Assembly (NCBI GenBank): GCA_031409515.1
Contig: JANNXJ010000037.1
Coordinates: 1-64,000, forward strand
Length of the DNA: 64,000 nt
Direction of reading: 5' to 3'
Source: SHZI01 sp031409515
GTDB taxonomy: Bacteria > Pseudomonadota > Gammaproteobacteria > Steroidobacterales > GCA-2729495
Shown here: one piece after another, positions 33,169 to 43,812 of the stretch
Position numbering within the stretch: the first letter of the stretch is position 1
How the letters are laid out: every line of letters begins with the position of its first letter
Position numbers and translations under genes: made by a program
The notes under the pieces: model-generated
What the model saw: only the letters and a program-made list of their open reading frames with translations
Told to the model about the DNA's origin: nothing
Databases searched by the model: none

Positions 33169-34101
33169 CTAGCCTTGGGCTTCGGCGTAAGCGGCAAGGC
33201 CCCGGAGCGCCGGCTCGTCCGCCGTGATGACCCAGGTCGGAATGTCGGCCAGGAAGGGCCGATAGCGACCCTTGTCCTCAAAGCGTGGACGGAACCCGGA
33301 AGTCTTGAACTGCTCCACATAGCGGGGCGTGATGCCGCCGCCGATGTAGACGCCGCCGAAGGCGGCGAAGGTCAGCGCCAGATTGCTCGCGACCGTCCCC
33401 AGGAGCTGAAAAAAGACGTCCAGCGCCTCCAGCGCCGTGGCGTCGCCCGCTTCGATCCGGGCCCCCACCTCAGCCGGTGCCAGGGCAGCGGCGCCGGACA
33501 GGGCGCTATGGACGAACGCGAGGCCAGCCCCGGAAATCAGCCGTTCTGCCGAGCAGTGCCCAAAGCGCTCCCGACCCAGCGCGATGATCCGCGCTTCCCG
33601 TTCGTCACTGGGGGCCATGGTGACGTGGCCACCCTCGCCGGTGATGGCGTGCCAGCGGCCAGCAATACTCACCAGGCCGGCGGTGCCGAGCCCCGTGCCA
33701 GGTCCGACCACTACCTTGGGCGCGCCCGCGATGGCCTTGCCGCCACCAACCTGCTGCAGATCGCCGGGACCCAGAACCGGCAGCGCGTAGGCCTGGGCGG
33801 CAAAGTCGTTCAGGGGGATCAACCGCTTGAGGGACAGCGTCCGGGCCAGCGCGGAGAGGGAAAATGCCCAGTTGATGTTCACCATGCGCACCTCGTCGCC
33901 CCGGATGGGCGCCGCGATGGCGATAACGGCCTCGTCCGGGCGCTGGCCTGGCGGACGCATGCCGAGGTAGGCGGCTAGCAGCCGGTCGAGCCCCGGGAAA
34001 TCCCGGTTGCGGAAAGTTTCGACGCTGTCCACGCTTCCGCCCGGGCGCGCGATGGCGCAGCGTGTGTTGGTGCCCCCGATATCTGCGATCAGCCATCCCA
34101 T
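33169..34101 (-). CDS. glk: Glucokinase
   Basis: 310 residues from the ATG at 34101 (MGWLIADIGGTNTRCAIA). Proteobacterial glucokinase with LNDFAAQAYALP, GPGTGLGTAGLV, TGEGGHVTMAP and GGVYIGGGITPR. ATP-dependent glucose phosphorylation. TATGCT ends seven bases before the ATG with no Shine-Dalgarno site, suggesting a leaderless mRNA. Confidence 0.93.
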   Translation of the reverse strand: MGWLIADIGGTNTRCAIARPGGSVDSVETFRNRDFPGLDRLLAAYLGMRPPGQRPDEAVIAIAAPIRGDEVRMVNINWAFSLSALARTLSLKRLIPLNDFAAQAYALPVLGPGDLQQVGGGKAIAGAPKVVVGPGTGLGTAGLVSIAGRWHAITGEGGHVTMAPSDEREARIIALGRERFGHCSAERLISGAGLAFVHSALSGAAALAPAEVGARIEAGDATALEALDVFFQLLGTVASNLALTFAAFGGVYIGGGITPRYVEQFKTSGFRPRFEDKGRYRPFLADIPTWVITADEPALRGLAAYAEAQG

Positions 34102-34132
34102 CGCGGGAAGCATACACGGGGAAGCGCAGCCC

Positions 34133-34161
34133 AAAAAAAACCGCCCCTGGGCAAGGGGCGG
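34133..34161 (-). terminator. Leftward rho-independent terminator
   Basis: On the minus strand CCGCCCCT-TGCCC-AGGGGCGG followed by eight T. Perfect 8-bp stem. It lies upstream of glk, so it ends some transcript arriving from the right; the nearest leftward gene stops 460 bp away. Confidence 0.85.
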
Positions 34162-34165
34162 TGGG

Positions 34166-34620
34166 GATGGGCTTGGATGTCGTGTCGTCTTTTTTTATTG
34201 TTGTTATTTTTATTTTCTTCGCGAGGTTCTGTCCGGTTATTGGGTCCTGAGATGGGCTTGGGTTTTGGGGCTTGGGGCTTGGGGCTTGGGTTGCTTTGAT
34301 CTCTCAGGTAACCATTCAGTGGGGCCTCGCTGGAGATAGGTGCAGCAACCGTGCCAGGCCAGACCGGACCCAGCGCGGATTTGACAGAAGGGGTTGAAGC
34401 AGCCGAATTCTGTGCGGCAGATCACGGGATCTGGTGGCCCGGCGGGAAGGCTCACGCCGGGGGAAGGAGCGCGCCGGTCGCCGGTGGAGCCCGTTTGTAT
34501 AGAGCCGCGACAGCCCGGTAGGCCCGCTGTGGGGCCCGGGTCTCGGCCTTTCGGCAGTTATTCATAAGATACAGTCGCTTAGCTGCTACAGGAGGCCTGT
34601 AAAGCTTGTCGACTGGGCGC
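34166..34620. other. Unexplained 450-bp intergenic stretch
   Basis: No credible gene. It contains an AT-rich run (34186-34215), a tandem GGGGCTT repeat (about 34264-34290, four G-runs, potential G-quadruplex on the plus strand), and a GC-rich half with short dyads. A 72-codon leftward GTG frame (34237-34455) has a Cys-rich core (VICRTEFGCFNPFCQIR, WHGCCTYLQ) but no ribosome site. The leftward terminator at 34133 suggests a non-coding RNA of up to about 400 nt. I could not match it to 6S RNA, tmRNA, SRP RNA or RNase P RNA. Confidence 0.35.
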
Positions 34621-34625
34621 CCGGA

Positions 34626-34841
34626 CTAGGCGTTAAGGTCCGGGATCATGGCGCTCTCGAGGCGCGTGATGGTGTCCTTCAGGCGCAACTTTTCTTTCTT
34701 CAGCCGCTGGACCCGCAGTTGATCAACGCTGGCGTCCCGGGCCAGGGACGCAATGGTGGTGTCCAGGTCCCGATGCGCCACCCGCAGTTCCTTAAGGCGC
34801 AGCAACTTGCTGAACACATCGGTGTTGATGTTATCGGTCAT
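34626..34841 (-). CDS. YdcH/DUF465 family small protein
   Basis: 71 residues from the ATG at 34841. Coiled-coil-forming: LLRLKELRVAHRDLD, DQLRVQRLKKEKLRLKDTI. DUF465 proteins are widespread and uncharacterised. The 34907 gene ends 65 bp upstream on the same strand. Confidence 0.82.
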   Translation of the reverse strand: MTDNINTDVFSKLLRLKELRVAHRDLDTTIASLARDASVDQLRVQRLKKEKLRLKDTITRLESAMIPDLNA

Positions 34842-34906
34842 GGCCGGCGTTCTTGGGTGGGGGCTGGGGCGCCTGTTATTGCGTCTAAGGATACCAGTCG
34901 CGAACG

Positions 34907-35731
<825 letters not shown>

Positions 35732-35737
35732 GGACGC

Positions 35738-35745
35738 TACAATAT
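35738..35745. promoter_or_regulatory. Overlapping divergent -10 boxes, cysQ/yrfG
   Basis: TACAAT (35738-35743) rightward and TATTGT (35745-35740) leftward. Each ends eight bases before its start codon. With only 20 bp between the starts, neither mRNA can have a normal leader from this spacer. Confidence 0.5.
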
Positions 35746-35751
35746 TTCCCG

Positions 35752-36399
35752 ATGGATGACTGGCGAAAATTCGACACGATTCTCCTGGACATGGACGGGA
35801 CCATTCTCGATCTGGCCTACGACAACTATTTCTGGCTGGAGTTGGTCCCCCGTTGCCTGGCCCGGGACCGCAAGGCGAACCTCGCTGAGGTCACGGCGGA
35901 GCTTTACGCGCAGTTTGCCCGGGTGCAGGGCCGTCTCGAGTGGTATTGCCTGGACTACTGGACGGAGGAGTTGTCGCTGGATCTGCGCGCCCTCAAGAGT
36001 GCCAGTAGTCATCGGGTGCGGTACCTGCCCGGCGCCGTCGGTTTCCTGCGCACCTTACAAGCGACGGGCAAATCCGTGGCCGTGCTGACCAATGCCCATG
36101 GCCATACCCTCGAAGTGAAGAAGGGGGTTGCCGGGCTCGGGCGCTGGATCGATACGTTCATTTCGTCCCATGAGTTTGGCGCCCCCAAGGAATCGGCGGA
36201 GTTCTGGGTGGCGGCACAGCGGCGTCTGGGCTTCGATCCGGCCAGAACGCTGTTCATCGATGACAGCCTGCCGGTCCTGGATGCGGCTGCCGCCTGGGGC
36301 ATTCCTGGCGTGCTGGCCGTGACCCGCCCGGATTCGACGCAGCCCCATCGCGTTGTCGAGCGGCATCCGTCGGTGGAGGCTCTCGGTCACCTCGTGTAG
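35752..36399 (+). CDS. yrfG: HAD-family nucleotidase, YrfG-like
   Basis: 215 residues. HAD motif I LLDMDGTILDL, motif II VLTNAH, motif III K in APKESAEFW, motif IV FIDDSLPVLDAA. YrfG dephosphorylates GMP and IMP. Size and motif context fit. TAG stop is supplied by a REP-like repeat. Confidence 0.87.
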   Translation: MDDWRKFDTILLDMDGTILDLAYDNYFWLELVPRCLARDRKANLAEVTAELYAQFARVQGRLEWYCLDYWTEELSLDLRALKSASSHRVRYLPGAVGFLRTLQATGKSVAVLTNAHGHTLEVKKGVAGLGRWIDTFISSHEFGAPKESAEFWVAAQRRLGFDPARTLFIDDSLPVLDAAAAWGIPGVLAVTRPDSTQPHRVVERHPSVEALGHLV

Positions 36400-36452
36400 G
36401 AGCGCCTTGAGGCGCGACCGGACAGCGGAATTGCGCCTCAAGGCGCTCCTAC
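36396..36452. repeat. REP-like palindrome pair
   Basis: GTAGGAGCGCCTTGAGGCGC at 36396, inverse ending 36452. Its two TAGs are the stop codons of yrfG (36397-36399) and rhlB (36449-36451). Confidence 0.92.
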
Positions 36453-37765
36453 CGACCCCGCCGCCCGCCGCCACCGCCCGGCCGTCCACCGCCACCGGAA
36501 CGCCCGCCGCCACCGCCCGGCCTCCCGCCACTGCCACCCCTGCCCCCCGGCCGGCCGCCCTGAGGCGGGTACTTGCGCGGGGCCCAGGGTGGAATCTTCA
36601 CCCCCTCCAGCATGGCGGGCTCCACGGTCCCGACCGGGATGCGATGCCCGATGTAGTCCTCAATTTCCGGTAGCGAGAAGGCGTAGGTTTCGCAGGCGAA
36701 GCTGACCGAGTCACCGCTCGCGCCGGCCCGGGCCGTCCGGCCGATGCGGTGCACGTAGTCCGGGGCGTCCTGGGGCAGGTCGTAATTGATCACGTGGCTG
36801 ACGTCGGGTACGTGAAGTCCCCGGGAGGCAACATCTGTCGCCACGAGCACAGGAAGAGTGCCTTCCTGGAAATCCTTCAGCATACGGAGCCGCTTGTTCT
36901 GGGGCACATCACCGTTGATGGCCTCCGCCGGCAGGCCGTTGTGGGCCAGCAGCCGGGCAATCTCTTCTGCCGCACGCTTGGTATTGACGAAGACCATCGT
37001 GCGCCGGGCCTGCATGCTGCGCAGAAGGCCGACCAGCAGGCGCCCCTTTTCCTCGTTCCCCGGGAAGTAGACGCACTGGGTGACGAGGTCCACCGTCTTC
37101 TTGTCCGGCTCGATCTGCACGGTCTCCGGGTTGTTCATGTGCTCGTAGGCGAGCTCAAGAACCCGGTGACCGAGAGTGGCTGAGAACAGCAGGTTCAGGC
37201 GCTTGTCTGGCGGCGGCAGCCGACGCAGGAGAAAGCGAATGTCCTTGATAAAGCCCAGGTCGAACATCCGGTCGGCCTCGTCCATCACGAGCACCTGGGC
37301 GTGACTCAGCGTGTAGATGTGCTGGCGGAAGTAGTCGATGAGCCGGCCTGGTGTGCCGATCAGTACATCGACGCCCCGCTGGAGTTCTTCGCGCTGCTTG
37401 TCGTAATCAGCTCCGCCGTAGACCACAGACATGCGCAGGCCGGTGCCGCTGCCAAGAATCAGCGCGTCCGAGTGGATCTGCACGGCCAGTTCCCTGGTGG
37501 GGGCCAGGATCAGCGCCCGGGGGCTCGGCTGGTCGCTGCGGTGCGCGGGATGTTTCAGCAGGTGATTGAACATGGCGAGCAGAAAGGCGGCAGTCTTGCC
37601 CGTCCCGGTTTGCGCCTGACCGGCGACGTCCTTGCCCAGGAGGGCTATAGGGAGCGTCTGCGCCTGGATGGGCGTGCACTGCTGAAACCCCGCAGCACGG
37701 ACACCGACGAGTATCTCGGGGGGTAAACCCAGTTCTGAAAACAAGACGTTGTGGTCGCGACTCAT
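36449..37765 (-). CDS. rhlB: DEAD-box RNA helicase RhlB-like
   Basis: 438 residues. Q-motif CTPIQAQTLP, AQTGTGKTA, VMDEADRMFD, SAT, and HRIGRTARAG are intact. The last 40 residues are almost all Gly, Arg and Pro (GGRPGGRGGSGG repeats), a likely disordered RNA-binding tail. Proximity to trxA-rho, as in enterobacteria and pseudomonads, supports RhlB, the degradosome helicase. AGGGTGA precedes the ATG. Confidence 0.88.
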   Translation of the reverse strand: MSRDHNVLFSELGLPPEILVGVRAAGFQQCTPIQAQTLPIALLGKDVAGQAQTGTGKTAAFLLAMFNHLLKHPAHRSDQPSPRALILAPTRELAVQIHSDALILGSGTGLRMSVVYGGADYDKQREELQRGVDVLIGTPGRLIDYFRQHIYTLSHAQVLVMDEADRMFDLGFIKDIRFLLRRLPPPDKRLNLLFSATLGHRVLELAYEHMNNPETVQIEPDKKTVDLVTQCVYFPGNEEKGRLLVGLLRSMQARRTMVFVNTKRAAEEIARLLAHNGLPAEAINGDVPQNKRLRMLKDFQEGTLPVLVATDVASRGLHVPDVSHVINYDLPQDAPDYVHRIGRTARAGASGDSVSFACETYAFSLPEIEDYIGHRIPVGTVEPAMLEGVKIPPWAPRKYPPQGGRPGGRGGSGGRPGGGGGRSGGGGRPGGGGGRRGR

Positions 37766-38240
37766 GTCACCCTACAGTCAAAAGCGAACCTTCCCCCTTG
37801 CAAAAGCCGGCGGGACAGGTTCAAATTGCTCCATCCGCCGCGCGCCTCACAGGCTTCAAGGCTGCGGCCCATATACGATTCAAGTACGATTCTAGATACA
37901 GATTCCAGACGGGCTACCCAGGTTAGTTGACCCGGACGGGACACGCAGGAAGCTCCAGAGAACGCTTCTCGATTTCGGATTGTGCCCTATCCGGCCCCGC
38001 GCTTCACGCCGGCTTCATTGAAGAAGCCCGCCTGATGCCCCCGAAGCGACTTTCCTCGGGACGTGATTGTCGTCAGGAAACGGCTTCCCGCGGCAGGCCT
38101 GCCAACGGTCTTCAGCCTGAGGGGTTGAACCTGCTGGCCCTGACGGTGCTGATCCCGTCGGACATTCGTCTTAATCCTCAATTGGCAAACTCTCCATACC
38201 TTTCCCTTAAACACCAACCAACAGGACCATCCAGAGGACC
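37766..38240. other. rhlB-trxA divergent intergenic region
   Basis: 475 bp. Should carry promoters of rhlB and trxA; TTGGCA near 38182 is a possible -35 box. A 105-codon frame (37927-38244) overlaps the trxA start, has no ribosome site and no homology I recognise. Confidence 0.5.
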
Positions 38241-38561
38241 ATGAGCATAGTTCACGTCTCCGATGCCACATTCGAAGCGCAGGTACTGAAGTCCACCCGT
38301 CCCGTCCTTGTGGACTTCTGGGCCGAGTGGTGTGGCCCCTGCAAGAGTATTGCGCCGATCCTCGAGCAGATCGCCATCGAGTATCAGGACCGTATCGAGA
38401 TCGCCAAGGTCGATGTCGAAGACAGCCAGAGCACTGCCATGAAGTACGGCATCCGCAGTATCCCGACGCTGATGCTTTTCAGGGACGGCGTGGTCGAGGC
38501 TCAGCACGTTGGCATCGTTTCCAGAGAGCAGTTGCAGAAGCTCCTCGAAGCCAAGCTCTAG
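38241..38561 (+). CDS. trxA: Thioredoxin 1
   Basis: 106 residues. Active site WCGPCKSI in FWAEWCGPC, cis-Pro in IRSIPTLMLF. AGAGGA precedes the ATG. General cytosolic disulphide reductase. Upstream of rho as in enterobacteria. Confidence 0.95.
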   Translation: MSIVHVSDATFEAQVLKSTRPVLVDFWAEWCGPCKSIAPILEQIAIEYQDRIEIAKVDVEDSQSTAMKYGIRSIPTLMLFRDGVVEAQHVGIVSREQLQKLLEAKL

Positions 38562-38618
38562 CCGGCCGCACGAACTCACCCGACTCAACTATCCAGTTTC
38601 ACTTTCAAGGATCTATGC

Positions 38619-40142
<1,524 letters not shown>

Positions 40143-40163
40143 CCACCTCTCACGGGGCCTGCC

Positions 40164-40185
40164 GTAGGAGCGGCTTTAGCCGCGA
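40164..40185 (+). repeat. Single REP-like unit
   Basis: GTAGGAGCGGCTTTAGCCGC followed by GA, downstream of rho, without an inverted partner. Confidence 0.8.
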
Positions 40186-40204
40186 TTTCACCTGCGATCC
40201 GCCC

Positions 40205-40250
40205 GACAAGGCACCCGAGCCCCCCAGGGCTCGGGTGCCTTGTCCTTTTC
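40205..40250 (+). terminator. Terminator downstream of rho
   Basis: A perfect 17-bp stem (40205-40221 with 40228-40244) around CCCCAG, then CTTTTC. Ends the trxA-rho transcript. Confidence 0.85.
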
Positions 40251-40391
40251 CGGGCCCCATTCCGGAGAAAGCCCCAGGATTTCCGCCTGGCCCGCAACCC
40301 GGCTCACCTGCATGCTTCCGCCGCTCATTCCTCTTTAGTGGACCGGACCGCCATGCTAGCATTACCGTATTACCCATTACGGAGCGCCGAG

Positions 40392-40622
40392 ATGGCCGGA
40401 AACATCAGTCGGCTCACCAGCAAGTACCAGGCAACGGTGCCGGCAGCGGTCCGGGAGAGCCTGGGCTTGCAGGCTGGCGACGCACTTCAGTTCGATGTGA
40501 CCCCGAACGGCGTCCTGCTCACCAAGGCGACGGATCAGGATCTGGAGTTTGCCCGGGCGCTCACCGGCACACTGTCCGAGTGGTCGTCGGCGGCTGACGA
40601 GGAGGCGTACCGTGACCTATGA
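40392..40622 (+). CDS. AbrB/MazE-like antitoxin
   Basis: 76 residues from the ATG at 40392 with GGAG upstream; the longer upstream frame is not conserved. SpoVT/AbrB fold: ISRLTSKYQATVPAAVRESLGL, GDALQFDVTPNGVLL. C-terminal acidic tail neutralises the toxin encoded next. ATTACC repeats at about 40363-40380 are possible operator sites. Overlaps the toxin start by 11 bp. Confidence 0.82.
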   Translation: MAGNISRLTSKYQATVPAAVRESLGLQAGDALQFDVTPNGVLLTKATDQDLEFARALTGTLSEWSSAADEEAYRDL

Positions 40623-40950
40623 CGTTTTTGACGTGGTCGTGGTGCCGTTTCCCTTTACCGACCGCGCTGCCACGCGCCGACGTCCAGCTCTGGTGCTGTC
40701 CCACTCGCGGGCGCTTGGGGAGAATCCGGGGCGATCCGTCCTGGCAATGATCACGAGTGCCGACAATCCGGCGTGGCCACTCGATGTTCCGGTGAAGGGT
40801 CAGGCGGCTGCAGGACTTCCGTCCCCGTCAGTCGTCCGGATGAAGCTGTTCACTTTGGATCAGGGTTTGATCCTGCGGAAGGTTGGCCAGCTCGGGCCAG
40901 GGGATCAGCAGCAGGTTCGAAAGACGTTGCGGGCGTTGCTGCCCGTTTAG
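40612..40950 (+). CDS. mazF: MazF/PemK-type toxin
   Basis: 112 residues from a GTG at 40612 with GAGGAGG upstream. FDVVVVPFPFTDRAATRRRPALVLS, MITSADNPAWP, VVRMKLFTLDQGLI match the MazF/PemK fold. Predicted mRNA interferase, paired with the AbrB-like antitoxin. Confidence 0.85.
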   Translation: MTYDVFDVVVVPFPFTDRAATRRRPALVLSHSRALGENPGRSVLAMITSADNPAWPLDVPVKGQAAAGLPSPSVVRMKLFTLDQGLILRKVGQLGPGDQQQVRKTLRALLPV

Positions 40951-40960
40951 TCCGACTGTT

Positions 40961-41374
40961 TTAGCCGACGCGCCTTAGTACGGCCGCCAGTTCCACCGTC
41001 ACGCGAAGCGACGCAAGGCGAAACCCGACCGTAACGAGTGCAACCAGCAGCAGGCCGATGCCCGGCATGAGCGCGGCAGTGCCCTGGTTGATGCTCATCT
41101 GGAAAGGCACCCGCAGCCCGGCAGGCGGGAACGACCGGGTCCTTAGTGTCTTTATTCCCAGCCAGGCGGTCAGCCCTGCCACACCCAGCAGTAGCACCAG
41201 CTTCACCAGCTCCTCGTAGATCAGCCGGTTCGCCTGGAGCGCGCTGCTCGCAGCCGCCCCTGGCAGCCCGTAGAGAGCATTGGCAATGGGCCACAGCAAG
41301 AGGAACCATCCAGCGGCGAATAGCCCGGTGCCAACCAGCCAGCGGCGTCGGATAGCCGGGTCGGCGGGAATCAT
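40961..41374 (-). CDS. Small membrane protein
   Basis: 137 residues with about three membrane segments (17-36, 57-75, 98-118). No family recognised. Overlaps the upstream GNAT gene by 4 bp (ATGA), so part of a three-gene leftward operon. Confidence 0.65.
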   Translation of the reverse strand: MIPADPAIRRRWLVGTGLFAAGWFLLLWPIANALYGLPGAAASSALQANRLIYEELVKLVLLLGVAGLTAWLGIKTLRTRSFPPAGLRVPFQMSINQGTAALMPGIGLLLVALVTVGFRLASLRVTVELAAVLRRVG

Positions 41375-41889
41375 CGGGGAGAAGTTCCGGAGGCAAACAG
41401 CAGCAGTTCCTCAGTTGAGTCGGGCAGCGTCACCGTCCGTTCCCGGCGCATGCCGATCTTCTCCAGGAGTTGTATCGAGCTCAGGTTGTCGGGAGCCGTA
41501 AAGCCCACGATGCGCTTCAGCCCGAGAGTCCCATGCCCGTATGCCAAGGTAGCCCACGCCGCTTCCCGCGCATACCCCTTGGCCCGGAACGCCGGGAGAA
41601 AGGCGAAACCGATATCCACGTCTGCCACGCCGTCCCGCCGGATCAGCCCGCACATACCGATGGGCATGTGGCTGTCCTGCAGGTCCACGCGCCAAAGACC
41701 GAAACCTGCGCGGGCATACATGGCGACTGGTCCGTTAACGAGATAGCGTTGTGCATCATCCAGAGTGCGCACGCTCTTGTCGCCAATGAACCGCAGCCAG
41801 TCGGAATCGTTGAGCAGCTCGAGGATGAAGGGCGCGTCAGACTCGGTGAAGCGCTGGAGGAGGAGGCGCGACGTGCTGAGTTCAGTCAA
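41371..41889 (-). CDS. GNAT N-acetyltransferase, RimJ/RimL-type
   Basis: 172 residues from a TTG at 41889, 2 bp after the upstream stop. TSRLLLQRFTESDAPFILEL, acetyl-CoA site FRAKGYAREAAWATLAYG, and NLSSIQLLEKIGMRRE match the RimJ/RimL family. Substrate unknown. The long frame upstream overlaps the next gene and is not coding. Confidence 0.82.
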   Translation of the reverse strand: MTELSTSRLLLQRFTESDAPFILELLNDSDWLRFIGDKSVRTLDDAQRYLVNGPVAMYARAGFGLWRVDLQDSHMPIGMCGLIRRDGVADVDIGFAFLPAFRAKGYAREAAWATLAYGHGTLGLKRIVGFTAPDNLSSIQLLEKIGMRRERTVTLPDSTEELLLFASGTSPR

Positions 41890-41891
41890 GC

Positions 41892-42353
41892 CTAGAACCA
41901 GCGGCGGACACGCGCCCGGTAGGCGGCAAACTCCGCGCCGAAGAGCCCCGCGAGAGCCCGCTCTTCCGGTCCGATCTGGAACCGGTTCATGTAGAGCACG
42001 AACAGCGGGGCGCCGACCAGGCCGGCGAGCGTGCCGAGCCACGCGGACCAGCCCAGCAGCCAGGCGGCCATACCGAGGTACATCGGGTTGCGGGTGTAGG
42101 CGTAGATTCCGGACGTGACCAGGGCCGTGGCAGTTTCCGGTTTGACGGGATTCAGAGTGGTCTTCGCCCGACTGACCGTGCGGGCCCCGGCGCCGGCCAG
42201 CGCCAGGCCCAGGATCACGAATGCGATGGCACCCCCGAGCCTGAACGCTAAAGGCAGGGTCGTCGGCGGGAAGGCGGACGAGGCCAGCCAGGCGACGAGG
42301 CCCATGAGCAGGCCAGCGAGGGGTGGAGGGATTCGGGTTTCGAGGGCGTTCAT
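41892..42353 (-). CDS. Isoprenylcysteine methyltransferase-family membrane protein
   Basis: 153 residues, four membrane segments. GIYAYTRNPMYLGMAAW and EERALAGLFGAEFAAYRARVRRW are the ICMT/PEMT family S-adenosylmethionine-binding signature. Bacterial members methylate lipids or unknown substrates. First gene of the leftward operon. Confidence 0.8.
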   Translation of the reverse strand: MNALETRIPPPLAGLLMGLVAWLASSAFPPTTLPLAFRLGGAIAFVILGLALAGAGARTVSRAKTTLNPVKPETATALVTSGIYAYTRNPMYLGMAAWLLGWSAWLGTLAGLVGAPLFVLYMNRFQIGPEERALAGLFGAEFAAYRARVRRWF

Positions 42354-42475
42354 GGTTTCCCCGCTGGATGGTGAGTGAAACTCTGCAGATAGAGGGGATT
42401 CTACGGTGCCCGAAGCCGGGGACCGGGCTCAGACTTGGACATCTACCGCATTGGGTCTTTGACATAAGAGCAGCC

Positions 42476-42763
42476 ATGCCAGAATTGCAGAAAAGCAGCA
42501 AAGCCGCAATACTTGCAGCCATGAAAGCCGCACTCACCATCAGCAGCCGGGGGACACTGACCCTGCCCGCCAAGCTCCGGCAGAGCCTGGGGCTTAAGGC
42601 GGACGACCAATTGATTGCCGAGACCGTTCCGGAGGGCCTGCTGCTCCGTCCGGCGGTGACGTTGCCGGTTGAGATCTACAGCGAGCAAAGAATCGCCGAG
42701 TTCGATGCGGCGGAAGCCGAGCTCACCGGGGTGCTTAAGCCCAGGAAGCGGCGCAGCCGCTAG
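42476..42763 (+). CDS. AbrB-like antitoxin
   Basis: 95 residues from the ATG at 42476; the ATG at 42521 is an alternative that starts at the conserved domain (KAALTISSRGTLTLPAKLRQ). SpoVT/AbrB swapped-hairpin fold, basic C-terminus. Paired with the PIN gene 11 bp downstream. Confidence 0.8.
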   Translation: MPELQKSSKAAILAAMKAALTISSRGTLTLPAKLRQSLGLKADDQLIAETVPEGLLLRPAVTLPVEIYSEQRIAEFDAAEAELTGVLKPRKRRSR

Positions 42764-42774
42764 GGCCTTCGCCC

Positions 42775-43197
42775 GTGCGGATCTTTCTCGACGCGAACAT
42801 TCTTTTCTCTGCCGCCAAGTCCGACGGCGCCGTGCGTCAGTTGCTGCGGCTGACGATGGACGCGGGCCACGAATGCTGGATTGACCCCTACGTCGAGGCG
42901 GAGGCACGCCGCAACCTGGAGGCCAAGGCGCCGAAGTCTGTTGCCGTACTGGAGCGGCTGCTGGCTGAGTGTCACTCGGCGCCGTTCCGGCCGATCACTC
43001 CGGAACTCGATCAAGATCTGGCTGCCCTCCACGAGAAAGACCGGCCTGTGCTGGCGGCAGCGATTCGCCTGGGGTGTGAAGTGCTGATCACTGGTGACAA
43101 GACGCACTTTGGCTCGTTGTATGGCGAGCGGGTCCGTGGCGTGGTGGTTCACTCGCCTGCCACGTTCTTGTCCGGGGTGCTTAGCGGGAAGAAGTGA
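42775..43197 (+). CDS. PIN-domain toxin
   Basis: 140 residues, GTG start. IFLDANILFSAA, YVEAEARRNLE, KDRPVLAAAIRLGCEVLITGDKTHF give the four acidic PIN positions. This is the COG1569-like PIN group. Predicted RNase toxin. Confidence 0.82.
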   Translation: MRIFLDANILFSAAKSDGAVRQLLRLTMDAGHECWIDPYVEAEARRNLEAKAPKSVAVLERLLAECHSAPFRPITPELDQDLAALHEKDRPVLAAAIRLGCEVLITGDKTHFGSLYGERVRGVVVHSPATFLSGVLSGKK

Positions 43198-43216
43198 GCA
43201 TTGCTAATCATTTGAC

Positions 43217-43288
43217 GCTTAACGTTTGAACTCAGCCGCGCGTGGCGGCCGCAGGCCGCGGCGCGCCGGCTGGAGTGATTGGTTAGCG
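43217..43288 (+). repeat. attC-like imperfect palindrome
   Basis: GCTTAAC (43217-43223) matches the R'' consensus RYYYAAC; GTTAGCG (43282-43288) is the R' counterpart with two changes. Between them GTTTGAACTCAGCC faces GGCTGGAGTGATTG (L-box-like asymmetry), and a GC-rich imperfect palindrome (GCGGCC-GCA-GGCCGC core) fills the centre. Size (72 bp) and layout fit integron attC sites. Only one such site and no integrase is seen. It could also act as a terminator between the convergent genes. Confidence 0.5.
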
Positions 43289-43585
43289 GTCCTGAACCCG
43301 TGACTCCCAGTACTCAGGACGCCGGGACTGATGTGCCACAGCGAAGATGACGATGCCAGCTGCGACTTCGCGGTAGACGACGGAGAAGGGAAAGCCCTGG
43401 AGAAACACACGCCGGGTATTCGCCGCAGCCGGCGACCCAGCATGAGGGAAGGCCAGCGCGCGGGCCGCTGCCTCTTCGACCGCGGCGGTGAAGCGAGCGC
43501 CAAGGCCAGCCTGCTCCTGGTTGTAGTAGGCAATCTCAGCGAGGAACTCACGGCGCGCAGCCGGTACGAACCGGGCCAATTTCAC
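43283..43585 (-). CDS. ParE/RelE-family toxin
   Basis: 100 residues. ARREFLAEIAYYNQEQAGLGARF, FPFSVVYREVAAGIVIFAVAH match the ParE/RelE fold. ATGA overlap with the antitoxin gene upstream. Stop codon lies in the attC-like GTTAGCG. Confidence 0.85.
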   Translation of the reverse strand: MKLARFVPAARREFLAEIAYYNQEQAGLGARFTAAVEEAAARALAFPHAGSPAAANTRRVFLQGFPFSVVYREVAAGIVIFAVAHQSRRPEYWESRVQDR

Positions 43586-43812
43586 CGAGACAGGCGCCGG
43601 GCTTCGGCAAATACGTCTTCGGCAGCGTAGGTCTGGGTTTCGCCACGGTCATAGGCGGCCACACGCGCCTCTATCTCCCGGTCCCAGGAGGTCTCAATGT
43701 CCGATAGCGGCGGGACCTGCAGCGACGCGAGCAGGGAATCCGCCAGCTGAGCCCGTTCCTCTGCTGCAAGGGCGCGAGCCATTTGCTCCAAGTCTTTCAG
43801 GGAAGAGGCCAT
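43582..43812 (-). CDS. Addiction-module antitoxin
   Basis: 76 residues. LKDLEQMARALAAEERAQLADSLLASL and the acidic middle match the putative addiction module component family (TIGR02574). GGGAG precedes the ATG by eight bases. Pair with the ParE-like toxin. Confidence 0.82.
   Translation of the reverse strand: MASSLKDLEQMARALAAEERAQLADSLLASLQVPPLSDIETSWDREIEARVAAYDRGETQTYAAEDVFAEARRLSR

Noticed and set aside
34237..34455. Cys-rich 72-codon leftward frame as a peptide precursor
   Set aside because: GTG start without ribosome site, repeat-derived C-terminus, no maturation genes nearby.
34166..34620. 6S RNA, tmRNA, SRP RNA or RNase P RNA
   Set aside because: Looked for the conserved cores on both strands and found none.
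37927..38244. 105-codon frame before trxA
   Set aside because: Overlaps the trxA start, lacks a ribosome site and resembles nothing known; likely random.
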